Source: Archegozetes longisetosus (taxonomy: Eukaryota > Arthropoda > Arachnida > Sarcoptiformes > Trhypochthoniidae). From it: DNA of 64,000 nucleotides. Below the pieces are notes generated by a model. That model saw only the letters and a list, made by a program, of their open reading frames with translations. It had not been told where the DNA came from and did not search any database. Where the stretch lies: NCBI GenBank assembly GCA_018873245.2, contig JAEMBT020000007.1, positions 11,491,129 to 11,555,128 on the forward strand. The letters are read 5' to 3'. The position numbers and the translations under genes are program-made. Numbering within the stretch: the stretch's first letter is position 1; each line of letters opens with the position of its first letter. Below are positions 14,001 through 29,000 of the stretch, piece by piece.

Positions 14001-17000
14001 ATTGATTGATTGTTGATTGCAATTAACAGAATGAGTAAATATTCAATTTAGAGCTCAATTCATTGTTATTCTTTCTTGATAACAATTTTTGTGCATTTCA
14101 ACATAATAATTACTGAAATTTTCAAACTCTATTAGTGATCGCACCACATGTTTTGCATAGTCCACACCCATTATTAAAATGAAACTGTGAAGTTTGTTTT
14201 TTGTACATTTTTTCTTGTTACGATTTTTGTATCGTATATAAAGAATTTTTCAACATATCCTTCTCTCCAAAAAATATAATAATAAATAAAAAAATAAAAG
14301 ATAATTATAATATTTTATTGAAGATCATTTATAAATCAAATATAATTATGTTTTTTCTCAACCGATTATTTGATTCAAGACTGACTCCAAGGATGACTTG
14401 CAATGATTAATCCCTTTCATTATTATTTCAATCTATTTGTTTTTGGTCGTCTCGTTTTTTCAAGTTTTCTCATTGAAATTTTTTTCATTTTCCCTATTGA
14501 TTAATTTTGCATAAATGTGATTAAGTACTGAATGTTTAGCGTGATCGCAATGTTCGTAAATCAGATGATTAAGTGAGACAAACAGTTAACTCGTTCTTTA
14601 CTCAAGTTAAGGCTCTGAGCACGAAACTTCATTAGAGTTTTAAGACTCAGGTATAGCATTGTTCCACTCAAAGAGTATGAATAGTTGGGCGTAAATCGAA
14701 AAAACAATAAATCATTGGTTATGTTTAGAATTGATGTCAATCATATTTAATTGTCTTTTGAAAGATGCGTCAAATACTTAGACTTAGCAAAATTGACTTT
14801 TTAACATGTTTTAAGCCGAAAACTATCTGTATTAATAGCCTCATTAATGCCTCATTAATTAAAAAACTTGTTTTTATGAATTTTGCTAACATTCCATGAA
14901 TTGACAGCCATTAAAAATGAAAAAGTATTAAAGATTGCGTTATCCGTCAAAACTAAATTGTTCATATTGACTCTGGGAATATCCCTAATTTCACATGATT
15001 TCCTGTACTTTTTGCTTTCATTTAATTAATAATTATATAATTTTATCTTAATTTAAGTGGACGTCTCATAGTAATCGAAAATTTGGTAACTCTAAAGAAC
15101 TGCTTTGTTTCATCAAATATTCCGATAGTTCGATCACACTGTATATGCCCTCTCATACCAATTAATGAATTTCGCACACTTTCTATGAGAAACAAAACTT
15201 CTCAATGAGAAAACACTATCAAACCCAATAAGATCAAATCAACTTGAAAAAGTTGATTACTTTGACGGTGAACAATTTGAACACTTGTTGCCTCTGCTGT
15301 AAACTAACTGAAAAGTTAACAGAATGGTAATTTGTTTTAATTCTGACTTTATTTATCTTAGATTTTATGCTTGATTTAGCATTTGGAGCTCTTATAATGA
15401 AATTTAAACCTCGTGACAAGTATTTCGACTTTTTTCATAAACTGTCGATTGAGTTACAAACTATTTAGCTCTCACTCTCTATCCAAAGAATGATTTAATT
15501 ACAATTTTTGGCGAAAACTAATTACTAAGTTTTATCATTTTAAAACCTACTTATTATATATTTCAGTTTAACACTTATATGGGGAAACATTAACGAGCTT
15601 TTTAAGGGGTTTGGGTATTTTTTTCAATATTTAACCCCTGGGTTTTCGACAACAATTTTTGCATTCACTCATTAATAATATTTCACGTGATGTTTATAAA
15701 GAAAAACAGAAGCTACGAAGCTTAACGGGGATCAGCTTTGGAAATCTGAAAATCTTTTGGAAATACCAATTTTGAGATTTAAATTTTTATTCCGCAATAA
15801 GTGATTTTGATGCACAGTCGCATCATATCCTCTGAAGTAAAGGGCTGAAAGTTTTTAATTCCTGGTTCGACTCTCGATATTAATGTCTAAATTGATTAAA
15901 CCTCATCGATATTTGCCTTGAGCTCTCTGTGCACTCAAGCGGAAGATATCGCAATTTAATCATCAAAAAAATTTGAAAAATACGATATCAACTAATACGG
16001 CATTAGTCTAGAAATTCAGTGAGTCGTTTTTAACTTTAAACAAATTTTTTGATGGCTTAATGATTATAAAAACTGTTTCATTAGTGAAAGTACTCGTTCT
16101 CTGACTTTGTTTTCTATAATGAGAGTAAGAAATTATCATGTGATGCATTATAATTAACTTTTATTTCACTCGCAATTAACTATGCATTAGAATGAAAGGA
16201 TCGTTTCGATTGAAAATCAGGTCGAGCTAGAAATTAATTTCATGAATCGATTGAACGGCTCGATGTTTGCATCACTTAAGCTCTCCTTTTTATTGAGAGT
16301 ATTTTGAAGGATCGAGTTTTGTTCACTCTTACAAACATTTTGCTCGTATCAAATAAGTCAAATGATAAGACCCGAACAAATTATTCATGAGATTTATCTT
16401 TAGGATTTGATCAAACGATAGATAATAATCCATTAAATATACATTTGTGAGGCGCCAGTTATTTTTTAATATTGATTTAATTCATTCATGTTGTCGAATC
16501 CCTGACTCCAATCGTTTTCATTTGTCAAAAGGATAGTTTCTTTATTATTGATCCTCACTAAAAGTGTAATAATAACTAGTTGTCAAACAATATTATTATT
16601 TAATGTAGATTTGTCTCTAATTATCATCACAGCTGAGCTTTAGTTTGGCCTAAACTTGGACTGAAGATTATGAATTTTCTTCAGTATATTTCATTCTGAC
16701 GAAGTATTTGAAGAATTTGATCTTCAGTACTTTAAATTGCAATAAATTTTTTCTTATAAATAGTTTCCATTCTTTAAAGAACTAATGGCTGCGTTGTCTG
16801 TAATTGAGGTTAGGGCTCAAAACTTGCGAGATTCGAGTTTTACTCATCCCTAGCTGCACTATTAATCAATTTATTAAGCTTGTGTCCTTCTAAATGCATT
16901 GAAGGTAGTTATTAACGGGCCCAAACTATTTTATCTGATGCATAAGAAAGTTATCCTTTGATTCATATGATTAGATATTTTTCATAAAAGAAGTTGAGAT

Positions 17001-20000
17001 ATAACGGTATCAGTTGTATAAATGAATTGTTAAATTTAAGCTAACCCTCATTATATTCTCATTGAATAGGTTTCGATCCATTCAATTGATGATGACATGT
17101 TGTCATTGATGAACTTATCATTTTGAAGTGGTTCCAATATTTTCTTTCTTTACTTACTATTTATATTTGAAATGTTCATTTTATTCGAAGAAATAGTCGT
17201 ATTTCTTTATCAATAATCACAGCATCTGGTAGGGAGATATAAAAACTAATTTTAGGTACAATTTTGATGATAAAAAAGAAATAATACGTGAGTTAACCAA
17301 ATTTAAAAGTGATGTTTTGAGAAGCAATTGCGAGGCAAAAATATTTTCAAAGATTCGATGCACTGATTGTATGTGCGCTTCTTTTTCTTCAGACTAACTC
17401 AGTTTTAAGTTTGTTAACCTTTTCTCTCCTTTTCTTATTTATATATTCTCATAACTTAATGCAATTGAATGCAAACTCGTATATTATTATCATATCTCAT
17501 ATATCGCATCTGATTCGCGCCCAAACTTTTGGCAATTTGTCTTATTTTCTTACTAAATGTTTATGCATTTATTCACATTATATAAAATGAATCTTAAATT
17601 TAGTGCAATATATTATGAGGTCAAATAACTGAACTCATCCCTTCAATGATTTTATTGATGATTCTCATGTGTTTGTTGTTTGATTCTCAGGCGTCTTATC
17701 TATTTTGCTATATTCTCAACTAAACTTTAAGACGTGCGAAAATAATATTTCTAAAATAATAGTAATAAATAATAATGATATAGAATAAGACCAATAGAAG
17801 TTTTTTATCTTAAATCTAAATTAAGAAGTATTTCTAGTTAACGCGATCACAAGACCGCTTCTTTTTATCTTAAATAAAAAAAATGCAATTTCAGCCTAAG
17901 GCTTTGGATGCTTCAAATTTTGTATTTGGCCAGAGCTATAATAGTATTAAAACGTTAGTCAGTAATTGTCGTGACACAAACAGATGAAATAACTGAATGA
18001 ACACACGATGATCCCAATTAAGGGTGTTGGCCGTTATGATGAGCCTTTTCTCGATAGTTTGTTTCATTGAACGGGTCTGCTCCATATGGCCTAATCTTAA
18101 TTTGAAATCAAAACTTTTCAACTTAAGTAGCGCTTAAAACAAAAATTAGCTATAAATAAAACAGTTTCGCAAGTCCTATTGTGAATTAATGTCAGAAAAG
18201 TAAATTTGACATTAATTTTTAAGTTTTGTTCAAAAAGCAAAACCTTTTTAAAAATCAGCTAAATTAAGTGATAAGAGACATAACTTGTCCGCAAAAAGAG
18301 ATTCCCCTTAAAATTGAAGAGATTTTCGAGTTAGTTACCCTCTCGCAGTTTGGTGTGTGTTTCAAATGATACACGTAAATATATATATAAATTGTGTGAT
18401 ATTATTAACTCAGGTTATTATTTTTGATATGGTTTAGCGAATAAATAGTTGTGAGAGAGTTATTTCACGCCCAACTGGCTCTTAAGTAGTAATTATTGTT
18501 TGCCATAACAGTATACCTGCACCCTCTCAACAATTTGATCTGATATATTAACGCTAATAAGATGACACACTTTTTTCTTCCAAAACTATCTCTCTATTTC
18601 TTTCCCTTCTCTTCGTATCTAACTGTTACTTAATTTAATACTTGTCTGATAAGAATCCAATCTTTACATTTCCTTAATCTTTCTTTGGAAAAATTGTTAT
18701 TTCAAAAATTGTCAGCAATTTAATAACCTTTATTTCTATAAATATTTGTTTGATTAAATTCCCAAAAACTGTAGAATAAAACACGAGACCTTATGTTGTT
18801 CACTATCTGTTTAAAATGAAATCGAAGATGACATGATTTCGTTTAAATAAGAAATGTTTAATATTCACAATGAATACAAGCTCTGAACAATCAATTAAAT
18901 TATTTTATTTTTCATGGGATTTTTTCAAAAAATAATTTATACTCTTTTATGCTGACCGAGAAAAGACTGCTTTTGAGCACTTGAATAGCTAACTTTTGAA
19001 AAATGTGTTACGACTTTTCCATTGGAATCGATGAGCACTGATTCGCTCATCAATTGAATCTGAAGCACGAAAACTAGAGCTCATCTTTGAATATTTTTGT
19101 TTGAAAAGCTCTGATCCTTTGCGGAGTTGTTAGGCTACACTCTGACACACCTGTCATTAAGTGATCACTATACGAGTGGTCACTCAACTCAACTTTTTTG
19201 TGTTACATCGAGAGAAACGAACCGAAATGAGAAAACCCATAAGAAAAACCGCAGCAAAGCATAAAAAGATTAGCTCAAACTCTCCTTAAACTTATTTCTT
19301 ATTTTAAGACCGAAAAAGCGTTCATATCTTCTTAAGTTAGTTAAAAGATAGTTCGCTCAGGTCTGTCCTGAGGCGAGGGAGGAGTGAAAACTTTGCTCAA
19401 ACGTAATAATCAGCCATCATCTCATGCGTATCACTACTATCATCAAAGTTAGGCAATCATACACTGGAAACCTACTGATCTCTCGGTTATTGTATATGCA
19501 ATCTTGTGATTGCACTTGTCATCAATTTTTGCGCTCAGTTCGTCTTTAAGAAAAAATTCTGTCATAGAAAAAGTTGTTAATGACTTCCTGTGTTTGTAGC
19601 AGAATTTGTATTATTTTATAAGCAGATGCCATAAAGAGATGATACTTTTTCTTATTCATTATTTACTGCCCACAAATTTTTTGTCTAACATAAATATAAG
19701 TGATGAGCCCGCAGACATCTGTAAATTATTGCGGCTCAGGTCGTTCCCCGATTTGCCTTAATATCAGTTATAAATCTGCGAAACAAATAAATTTATTGTT
19801 TCTTTTGGCCCAAAATTACTTTTATGTTTATTAGTTTATGTTTTGCCAGATATTCATTGCCACGGATTGCAAATAAAAGCAATTAACGAAACTCTCCTCA
19901 ACTGCAATTTTTAATTTCAAGTTTAGGTCATTGTCTTGAAGTGTAAATCTTTTTATTCACAATTAATTTTATGCTAAGAAGAAAAATCAGCTAAAATAAA

Positions 20001-23000
20001 ACAGTTTGAGCCAAAAATTATACTAATCTTATAGTCAAACCCATTTAATTATTCGGCCACACCAGCTCTTCAGGAATTATCTTTTTATGCAATTCTGTTA
20101 TTAATGATTGTTTTAGCCTTCTCTTCCACTTTTCTTGACATTTTTAGTGAAGCACTTTTCTTATAGCTGTTATTGTTGTTGTTATAAAACAGCTTTTTCT
20201 CAATATGTATTAGTAATACTAACTTATTCTGCAATCTGTACGACTGACCCAATTCTTAACCCCTTTCATTTTATATACCTTCAAACCATTAATTTCCTAA
20301 CTTTTCATTCAATTATTTATCTTCAGTTTACAAGTTAGAAGTATTAAGATTAAAAAATGTTTTCACTGAATAACAGCACAAAAGGAAAGACATACATGAA
20401 TGCAAAATTGAATTTTTTTAGCTCATTGCTGATGTGCCCAAGTCTTACGGACAACTTAAATAATCAATCAGAATAACAATTTCATGGGCTCTCCATATCA
20501 TCTTTATTTAACGATTTCTGACGCCTATTCATTAATTATTGAAATTTGATTTCGTATCTTATATTTATTGTTTAATGTTATTTCGCTCCGAGAATTTTAT
20601 TAAATAATTTCTCGCAACCAGTTTTTCGTAACAGCTTTAATGTGAACTAAAAGTTAAAGGACTCGATTGTCTGCTCTTCTTTAAAATCGTTCATTTTCTT
20701 GCTTAATATTTCAAACTTTTTCTTTAATGTTTTAATTTTTTAAAAGCTTTTTGTCATACAATAAGACTGAAAAATTGAGAAATAACTGTCAATTTAGACC
20801 TGAGAAACTTTTTCCAAAGTATTTGTTTAACGGTATTTCAAACATGAACTAAATTACTTTATTATCAACTATTTATCATTCATGTAATCTATAAATTATT
20901 GTTAATCATTCGGTCAAATAATCATTGAAATCGATTCGTTTTATTTGAATTTTTTCGCTAAATTATCAACTTTAAAATTGAGCGCACAATCTCTCTACAA
21001 ATTATTTGAGTTTTTATCTAATTTATAATTACTGTTTCTTTTCAAATGCACCCATGAATAGCAAGTTTTCATAATTGGACCTAACATTTAGTTACATTTC
21101 TATTTGATTTCCATCATACGGCTGGAAACACAATTTACAACTTCTTAGAGGGAGGCCTGAGTTTTCACAAACAGCTAAAAGAATCAAATAAAACATGACC
21201 ATTTCATTTGATTTAGTTCTCATTAGAATTCATAAAATTATGTTCATTCCTCGCATAAATTAATTGCCAAAGACCTAAATCAATATTTTAAGACCTATAA
21301 ACTTAATTGTAATTGTGCTAAAAGTTGAGTTTTACTAGGATCTGATGATTTATACGGCTGTTGAGTTCGGAAGCTCGATTTAATTTAAAGCAATTAAACG
21401 TTTGATATGAAGTTGCAAATAAAATTCACCCTGTTTCATGCTGTAATAATTGTATATTTTAATGCATTTGCCCCTAACTGTTAGGTATTAGTATTAACTT
21501 AAAAGTAAATTAGATAATTAAAAGTTAGATAATAAAGTGAAAAAACAACTTTTATCTCATAATTATACACACTTTTTAATGGATATAAACATTATGACAT
21601 CGCGTTAACCCAAAACTTAAATAGAAATAAAGCTTAACTCGTATTTAATAGAAAAATTTCTCTCTAGAAAGTTGATTAATCATTTTTTGAGAATCAAAAG
21701 TTAAGTCCATTAATCTTAATCCACCTTATTTTATTTCTTCTAGCTGTACGTTGAACTAACTCGTCAAGTTAACAAAGGCAGCGAACTTCAATTGCTGTCA
21801 ACGGAAGTACTGCTAATCCACGAAGACCCAAATGGCAAGAGAGACAAAGCGGAAGGTGAGAGAGACTTAGTCAATAACTAAACAAATAAATTGCGTGCGA
21901 TTCTATTTTTCCGAATTGATGGTGCATAGCATTGCATACACCCTATTCTTGATCTCTCTCCAAATAACGTGATTAAAGTCATCTTAACTTCTTATCTGAC
22001 AATCAAATCTATTTATTGCAATATAACTGCAGAAATCAATTAACATCCTTGAAACCTGTAATCATAACTGGGAATCACCTATAAATAACTAGTGAAAAAC
22101 TTATCTTAGGCTTCATTTTAAAATAACTTTCAAAATTGATCGCAAGTCGACTGTAAGTTAAAAGTTATTCAAAAGTGATTGAACGGGTGATCACATTGTA
22201 ATTGTTATTCTCCATAATAATGATTAGTAGCAAATCTGAAATTGTGATCACTATTGAGCTACTCTTACTTATTGACTTGAATTGCTTATAAATAGTATTG
22301 AAAAGACTTCCTGACAGCTGCCGTTGCCTTCAAAATCACATCCCATATAGCAATCAATAGAACACACACGCGACCAAATACATGAGTCGTATGAATCGTA
22401 ATATTTTGAATTTGTTATGTTATTATTTACAAAACAATGCATTACACCAACTCCTGTTCACCGTTACTGCAACTCTTAACTGTCTCCAGAGCCCTAAAAA
22501 ATAATTGCCTAAATTGACCGCTAGCTTAAATGCAGGACTAGTGATGCGATGCATGTGTGAAGAACAGCTTCACTCTCACTAAAGTCCGACTATGTATTAG
22601 TCTCGAGTCTATTAACTTTTCGCATGTGGATATTTTTTATTATTAAACGCTAGAGCGTGACGTTTATGCATTTTAGCGCACGTGTACAACAATATAAGCT
22701 CATATCATAAACTAATACTTTGAAAGTTTTGATTCATAGTGTAGGTTTCAATTCATATCTTCTCCTATATGAATATTGCCCAATGCTATAGATGAAAAAA
22801 AAATACTGTACTCTATTCTGTCAGAGCACCTGATAGTCTCTAAACTGATTCTATATAAGTATTAAGCAACAAAATATTTTAAATTCTTGAATCACTCGAC
22901 TTATCATAAGCACAGAAATCTTTTCAAACATAAAATCCCTTTTCCTGCAATTAATTAGTTTCTACTTATTTTTTAAAATCTTATTTTTTGTATAATATTT

Positions 23001-26000
23001 AGGGGGAAATATTTTTTGTGAGTAGCTTAAAGATTTATTGTAAAATCAGTTTTTCCTACTGATTTATTTGCTTCTGTTATCAGAACTTCAAGTTTTATAT
23101 CTTATGTAAAATTGAATCAACTTTTTTCTTCTAAAATAATATTTTAATTAAGGGGAAAATTTGGTCTCAAAACACTGGTAATAAATTGCAAAACTTATGA
23201 AATCGATAGAAAATATTAAAGATACGAAGTTATCCAGTAAATTAAAGCCTAGCCCTAACTCACAAAAGTTCCGATAATTGTTGTATTAATGATTCATTTA
23301 ATTTATGATTAAACTATTGTCTTAGATTGAATGCACAATAGATTTATATTAAAATAAAGCCTTAAATGGGACGATATATAGCCTCTGTCTCTGAACTGCC
23401 TCTCTTTCTACGCAATATGAACTGATCTGTTATACTGGTATTACCTAAACATGATGTTTAATTGTTATTTCTCAACTCAAACAATTTTCATATCTCTTTC
23501 TTTCTAATATTGTATTTTTCAATCTCTTGGATAACATGTTGCACTCTTTCAATGCCTTAAGGCATCCCATTCTTTAGCAGTGAGATTAAGCGCTGAGACC
23601 TTCACTATAAGAGATTATTGCAAACAAATACTTAGAACGGTTTTTGCTGGTAGCGTAAACACAATGATGATATACACAATTCGTGAACGAACAACTGATT
23701 TATGTTCATGACTCAAATCTGCTACAATCGCAACATGGTATTCATACACCTTTTCTTCGGGTTTCACAAGTTGGTAGTTTATATAAAAAACAGTAACTGA
23801 TAGTAATATTTATGCGGCGTACACTTAGATTGATCAACAAGCTTAATAGCTCGTTATAACAGATCAAACAGATATTCTTAAGTACGTGCAGATTTCAGTT
23901 AACGAAATATTTTCTGAAAGATTATTCTTTTTATCGAAAGTAGTATTTTACCAGTCATTATAAGCTTATACGCTATGCTGTTCTCAATTAGATTTATATC
24001 TCTTTTAGTATAAAAAATAGCAGTACATAAGCACTGCCCTACTTATTAAAGGAATAGCTCCTTGTGTTTAAGCTCTGTTTGTGGTCAATTCAGTCGTTAT
24101 TATGTATTGCATGATATCCCACTTTATGAAAAGCCATTTTGCTGCAAAGATGATACTTAATAATTGTGCTCAACGTCTAATAATATATTCATTTAAAGGC
24201 GCACTTTTTGGCCTTTAGGCGGACATATAGTAGTAAAAGCTCTGATGAGTAGCACAATTGCTCAACACATTCATCAGCTGAGGTATCATCAGACCCAAAA
24301 GCGTGATCAACTCCTTTATGATCATAGTTATGATAATGCCTAAATCACGGACTTGTAAATTGACTGAATTAGTCACACGTTTTTTCAGTTAAAAATAGCT
24401 GAAAGCCTTCAAGTATTAGGAAGAGCTGTGATTTTTTCAGCTATTCCAAAAAAAGGTGAACAAATTTTTTCTACATTTTTCTGCATCAGCTTTGAAGGAA
24501 ACAAATAATTGTTAGAGAATCCAGAAATGAATTCGCTCTGAAGGCTGAATTTGAAATAAGGGCTTCTATTCGATAGAATTTTAATTAGTGTTTCGCAATC
24601 AAGCTATTTATTTTAATGGATGCTCACTTTTTATGTTAATCACAGAAAATGATTATTAAATTTTGATGCCTTAGCTGTTGCGCACATCATCAGCAGTGAA
24701 GTATTGCAGAAATAAACCGCGTCTCATAATTATAATCATTATGATAGTCGTTATGAGTTGTAATAGAAATGCATTTGCATCACTATAATAGTCTGGCCCT
24801 CTTTTCAGTCGATCCCATTGGCAACGTATAGCTTTATTGATGTATCACAGCTCACAACTACTCAATTGTCAATTGAAGTGACTGTTAAGTCCTTCCTGCC
24901 GCTCTTTTCCTGCCAGGTGAAGAAGCAGACTATGATGCGAACTATTGCATGTGTCCATTACTGCTATTCTACTACTAAAATAGGTTCTGATAATGTTCGG
25001 TGCTCTACTGTTTCATTAACCGCTACTTCTAGTGCTTCAGATGATCATTGTCTAGATAAACAAAATTAGATTTCGATCACTGATAATCAATAAGTAATGA
25101 TGTTTTCTGACTAAATATCATGCAATCAGCAGATTATTGTTATTGTGTTGTATCTTTTGTTAAATTTTATTGTAATTGTTTAGGCAATAAATATTAAATT
25201 ATGTCGTGTTTATCAACTTTTCAGATATCTTTTCTAAGAGATTTTATTATCACTTTAGTAAAAAAAATTATATAAATATGAATTATAAAAGTCAAATCAT
25301 CAAGTATTCAAAGTTTAATATTAGAAATGGATGTTAGAATCATCGGAATATTCCGATAAATGGTTGCACAACTCGAACAAAAGACTTATTTTGTATTGTA
25401 CGAGAGATTTGCAAAAAAAAATCTCGTTTCACACAATTCAGGTTTTGCGTGAATTTGATTAGCTGAGAGATTAATATTAACAAGAAGTTGTTCCTATTTT
25501 TCAATTAACATAAGTAAGCGCACTTTTACGTAATAAAACTATTTGCGATCCACAGATATAAGAATGACAAAATCAAATGTTTAATTGTTTAAAATGCAAC
25601 TTTGCAGTCAATTTCAAATATTTCAAATACAGATTTACTATTATATGATTGAAAATTTATAAATGCTTGTAAACTAGATGCATATAAAGCATAAGCCAAT
25701 TAATTATAATAAAAATACAATAGAGAGACACTTTAGGCCACACCCGGTTATGGGCATCGACTAGTCTTTAGTGGTCTCTCACATGCAGTATTGCTTTTTC
25801 AAATAATATAATACTTAAAAATACTGCATTAATAAGTGGTTGGGAGAGTAACCACCTGTTGGTCCGGACTGTCATAGTTGTACTCCTGACAAAATAAGGT
25901 ACACACCGGTAATCAACAACACATTCATCTAAACTTAAGCTTAGGATCGGCTTTTTAGGATAGAGCATTTGTTTCAAGTACTGGCCGCTATTTTTTTTAG

Positions 26001-29000
26001 CATTTATTCTGAATTAGTCTCAAATTATTCAATCATATATCGAATAAAAGTTCAAACTCTTACGTATATTTTTTTTCATTCTAAACTCTGTTTAGGCTCA
26101 CTATTGAATGATCTGTTTGTGAACACAGCGACTTCGCTGCCAAATTGTAGTCCACTTTTCGAGACTCTTTCGCCAAACAAATTATTCGATTTCTCGAGTC
26201 CATTGAGCGGCAAATCTGAGATCGTATCGCAATCGAATCAGTCGACATCATCGAAGACACCACAAAATAATCAAAATTGTCTGTTAGAAGAGCCGCACGA
26301 CGTGCACCCGTCATCTTCATCGGACGCTACTATCAAGTGTTCTCTCTGTGAACATCATTTTGCCGATCAACTGAGGTAAGAGACAAAACATGAGTCATTT
26401 TGTTGCTTTGAACGGTTAGCTTTATGATTAGTTCTGCTGTTAGTACAAGTCAGTCATGTTTGCGTTGCAATTAATTGATAATTGAGGCCATATTTGTATA
26501 ATCGTCAGTAAGCGATACAGCGAACAAATACTAGTATATTATTATAGTCTTGTTGTGTAGTCCGATATTTGGCATCGACTTAATTTCTAACTTGATTACG
26601 CCGAAGAGATCTCTGCCTGAAGAATGAAACTATATTTTGAAAATAACTTTCTTCTGTTATTAATGATGCGCAAAATGTTGCTCTACTTACTACTCAGGCT
26701 TCACTCATTGTGCTTAAAACTTAATTTCAGTTTACTTTTATGCTTATGAGCTGAGGCTTATGCTTAAGTTTTAATAATATCCTAAAAATCAATCCAAAGC
26801 TTGTCTTTTGAAATAAGCGATTTACTGTTATTGTAAAGCTTAGCATAAACTAAAAGATAATTGATGTGAAGTGCGTCATAGCTTGTCATGCATTACATTT
26901 GATTTTTAATCTTTTTGTATAATTTTCAGTCTTTTGTATTTATGCCTAAATTGATTGAAATCAAAACAAAATCAGACCGAAATCGATATAAAAAACTGAC
27001 GAACGATTATTAAAAATCTATCAATTATGTGATTTTGCGCGTATCAAACATTTTTAACAAATAAGTATTGATTAAAGTGTGAAATTTAGGCGATGGGCGT
27101 CTTATCACTTGCTTTTTCTACAAACGCATTATATAATTGTGATGCCCTCGCATTGAGTTGCCTCAGGGCTATTCGATGTTTTCGTATAAGAAAAGCTAGT
27201 TTTTCCAGCCATTACAGCAATTGTAAGATTTGAGCCAAGTTTTAGCAAAATAATAATAGCAATAATGACATCTGAGCCACAATTTCTATTGCAATTTGTA
27301 TGTAACGCATACCCATTAGTGGTAATGCAGTAATGCATACCTGACTCTGAATTTTGTTTAAAAAATGCAGTTATAAGAAAGGTTTGTCTATTATTGTTGA
27401 TGGTTTTCTCCTTGAGCTTTTCCTTCCGGATACAAACAAGCGGAAGATTCCATCCTTTTCTCATTTTTGATGTCAAAATTTTGCTTTCTTTTATCTTTTC
27501 TCATCCAATTTTTCGCTTACATTGTCATCTTTTCATTCATTGTTGAAAATAAGCTGCTTTTGTAGTAAAAAAGGTTTTTTGTTATTTTGCCTCTATTTCG
27601 TGACCCCTCCCTAACGAAGACTCTCACTAAATATATTCTTGTGCCAAAGCAGAACTTCCGACATTGACTAACGGCTTTTTAAGCGCATTTTCTCACGAAC
27701 GAAATGTCATCGCAGTTGTACTACAAGTTCTTTATTACTAATTTATACAATATTTTGCAAATACAAAAAAATTGTTGCATCCTCTCCAAACATTTCAGTT
27801 ATCCAGCATTAAGTTTTTAGTAGCCTTAGTACGGGTTCTTTATGTGCGGCTATGAGCCCGAATGAGCTATTCCTCAGTAATTAAGGTTAACATCTCTCTT
27901 CTTCTTATTTTGTTTCGTATAATTTATAGAAATTATTCAATGAATTATCGATTTTTTGATAAGTTTGTTTTTTCGAGAATAAATATTAGCATTATTTGCC
28001 CAGTTTTCTATTTTTACGTTAGTTCACGCGCTAGAAATTGATCGTAGAGTAAAAATGAATGCAACAAAAATATTTTGTTCACTCAACTAATAGAACAATG
28101 AACTTTATATTAATAAAAACTTGTGTTACATATTGATCAGTGTTCTGACCACAGAAGTTGAGACTAAAACAAGACGTCAATTGTTTGCTCAATTCGTCAA
28201 TCATAACATCGTAACTGAATGCCGGAACAGAATTAGGTCTTAATTGATTTAAATGCAAATCGTGCTTAAGTACTTTTTTAGCAGTCAAGTTATGTCTGCT
28301 TCACGACCACTTGTTTTGTCTCATCCGAAAAATAAGTTGTTGTGTATTTTTGTTCGTGTAGTGCGACCACATCTAAAACTTTGCTGAAGGCCTTCATATT
28401 TAAATCAATAACTAGTAATAAGAAGTGAAACATGTTGTTATGCTTTCGGTGCTCTACAAATGTTTCAGATTAAATCGAATCATAAAATATGATGAGAAAA
28501 ATGTTTTTCATGTAGATTGTTTAATTGTAAGCTCCTCAAGTCCACCTAAAAGTATGTTCAATTTTCGAGATATTGAGGAAGAAGTTTGGACAAGAAAATA
28601 TTTGAGAACATATCGAGATAGTTTTGCTGCACGCAAGAACTTTATTTCGATAGATATGATCTGATGCCTCCCCTCCAGCACAGGTCCGAATCAAACTGTG
28701 GACTCAAGACTATCACTACAGTTGAATCACACATAAATTATTGTTTGATTCAAACTCTAACCTATAATTTTAGAATTGTGTTCTGAAAATAAATAACAGC
28801 TTCTTGTGTCGAACTTACATGCGATCGAATGACATTTAAATTGGTACCTCATTTAGGCAAACAAGAGTTACAATATATGTATTTTTGGCATTAAATGTCA
28901 CATTTTTGCGTTCATTCGCCTTATTGTCAAAAATTACTTCTTCTTTGATTCTTATACTTAAAATGTATTCAAAAGAATGATTATAGCAATAAATTTGGAG

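Larger units (their letters stand above)
21856..26095 (+). other. hamlet intron B-C (4.2 kb)
   Basis: Bounded by GTGAGA and TTTAG. It contains the candidate alternative exons at 24809-24978 followed by a poly(A) signal. The rest is AT-rich sequence in which I see no other gene. Confidence 0.6.

Noticed and set aside
15795-15875. Possible tRNA or SINE with a GGTTCGACTC B box
   Set aside because: No acceptor or anticodon stem pairs and no good A box lies at the right distance.
27129-27476. 115-codon - strand frame in the hamlet intron
   Set aside because: It opens at a non-ATG codon and shows no domain, signal peptide or splice partner; likely chance.
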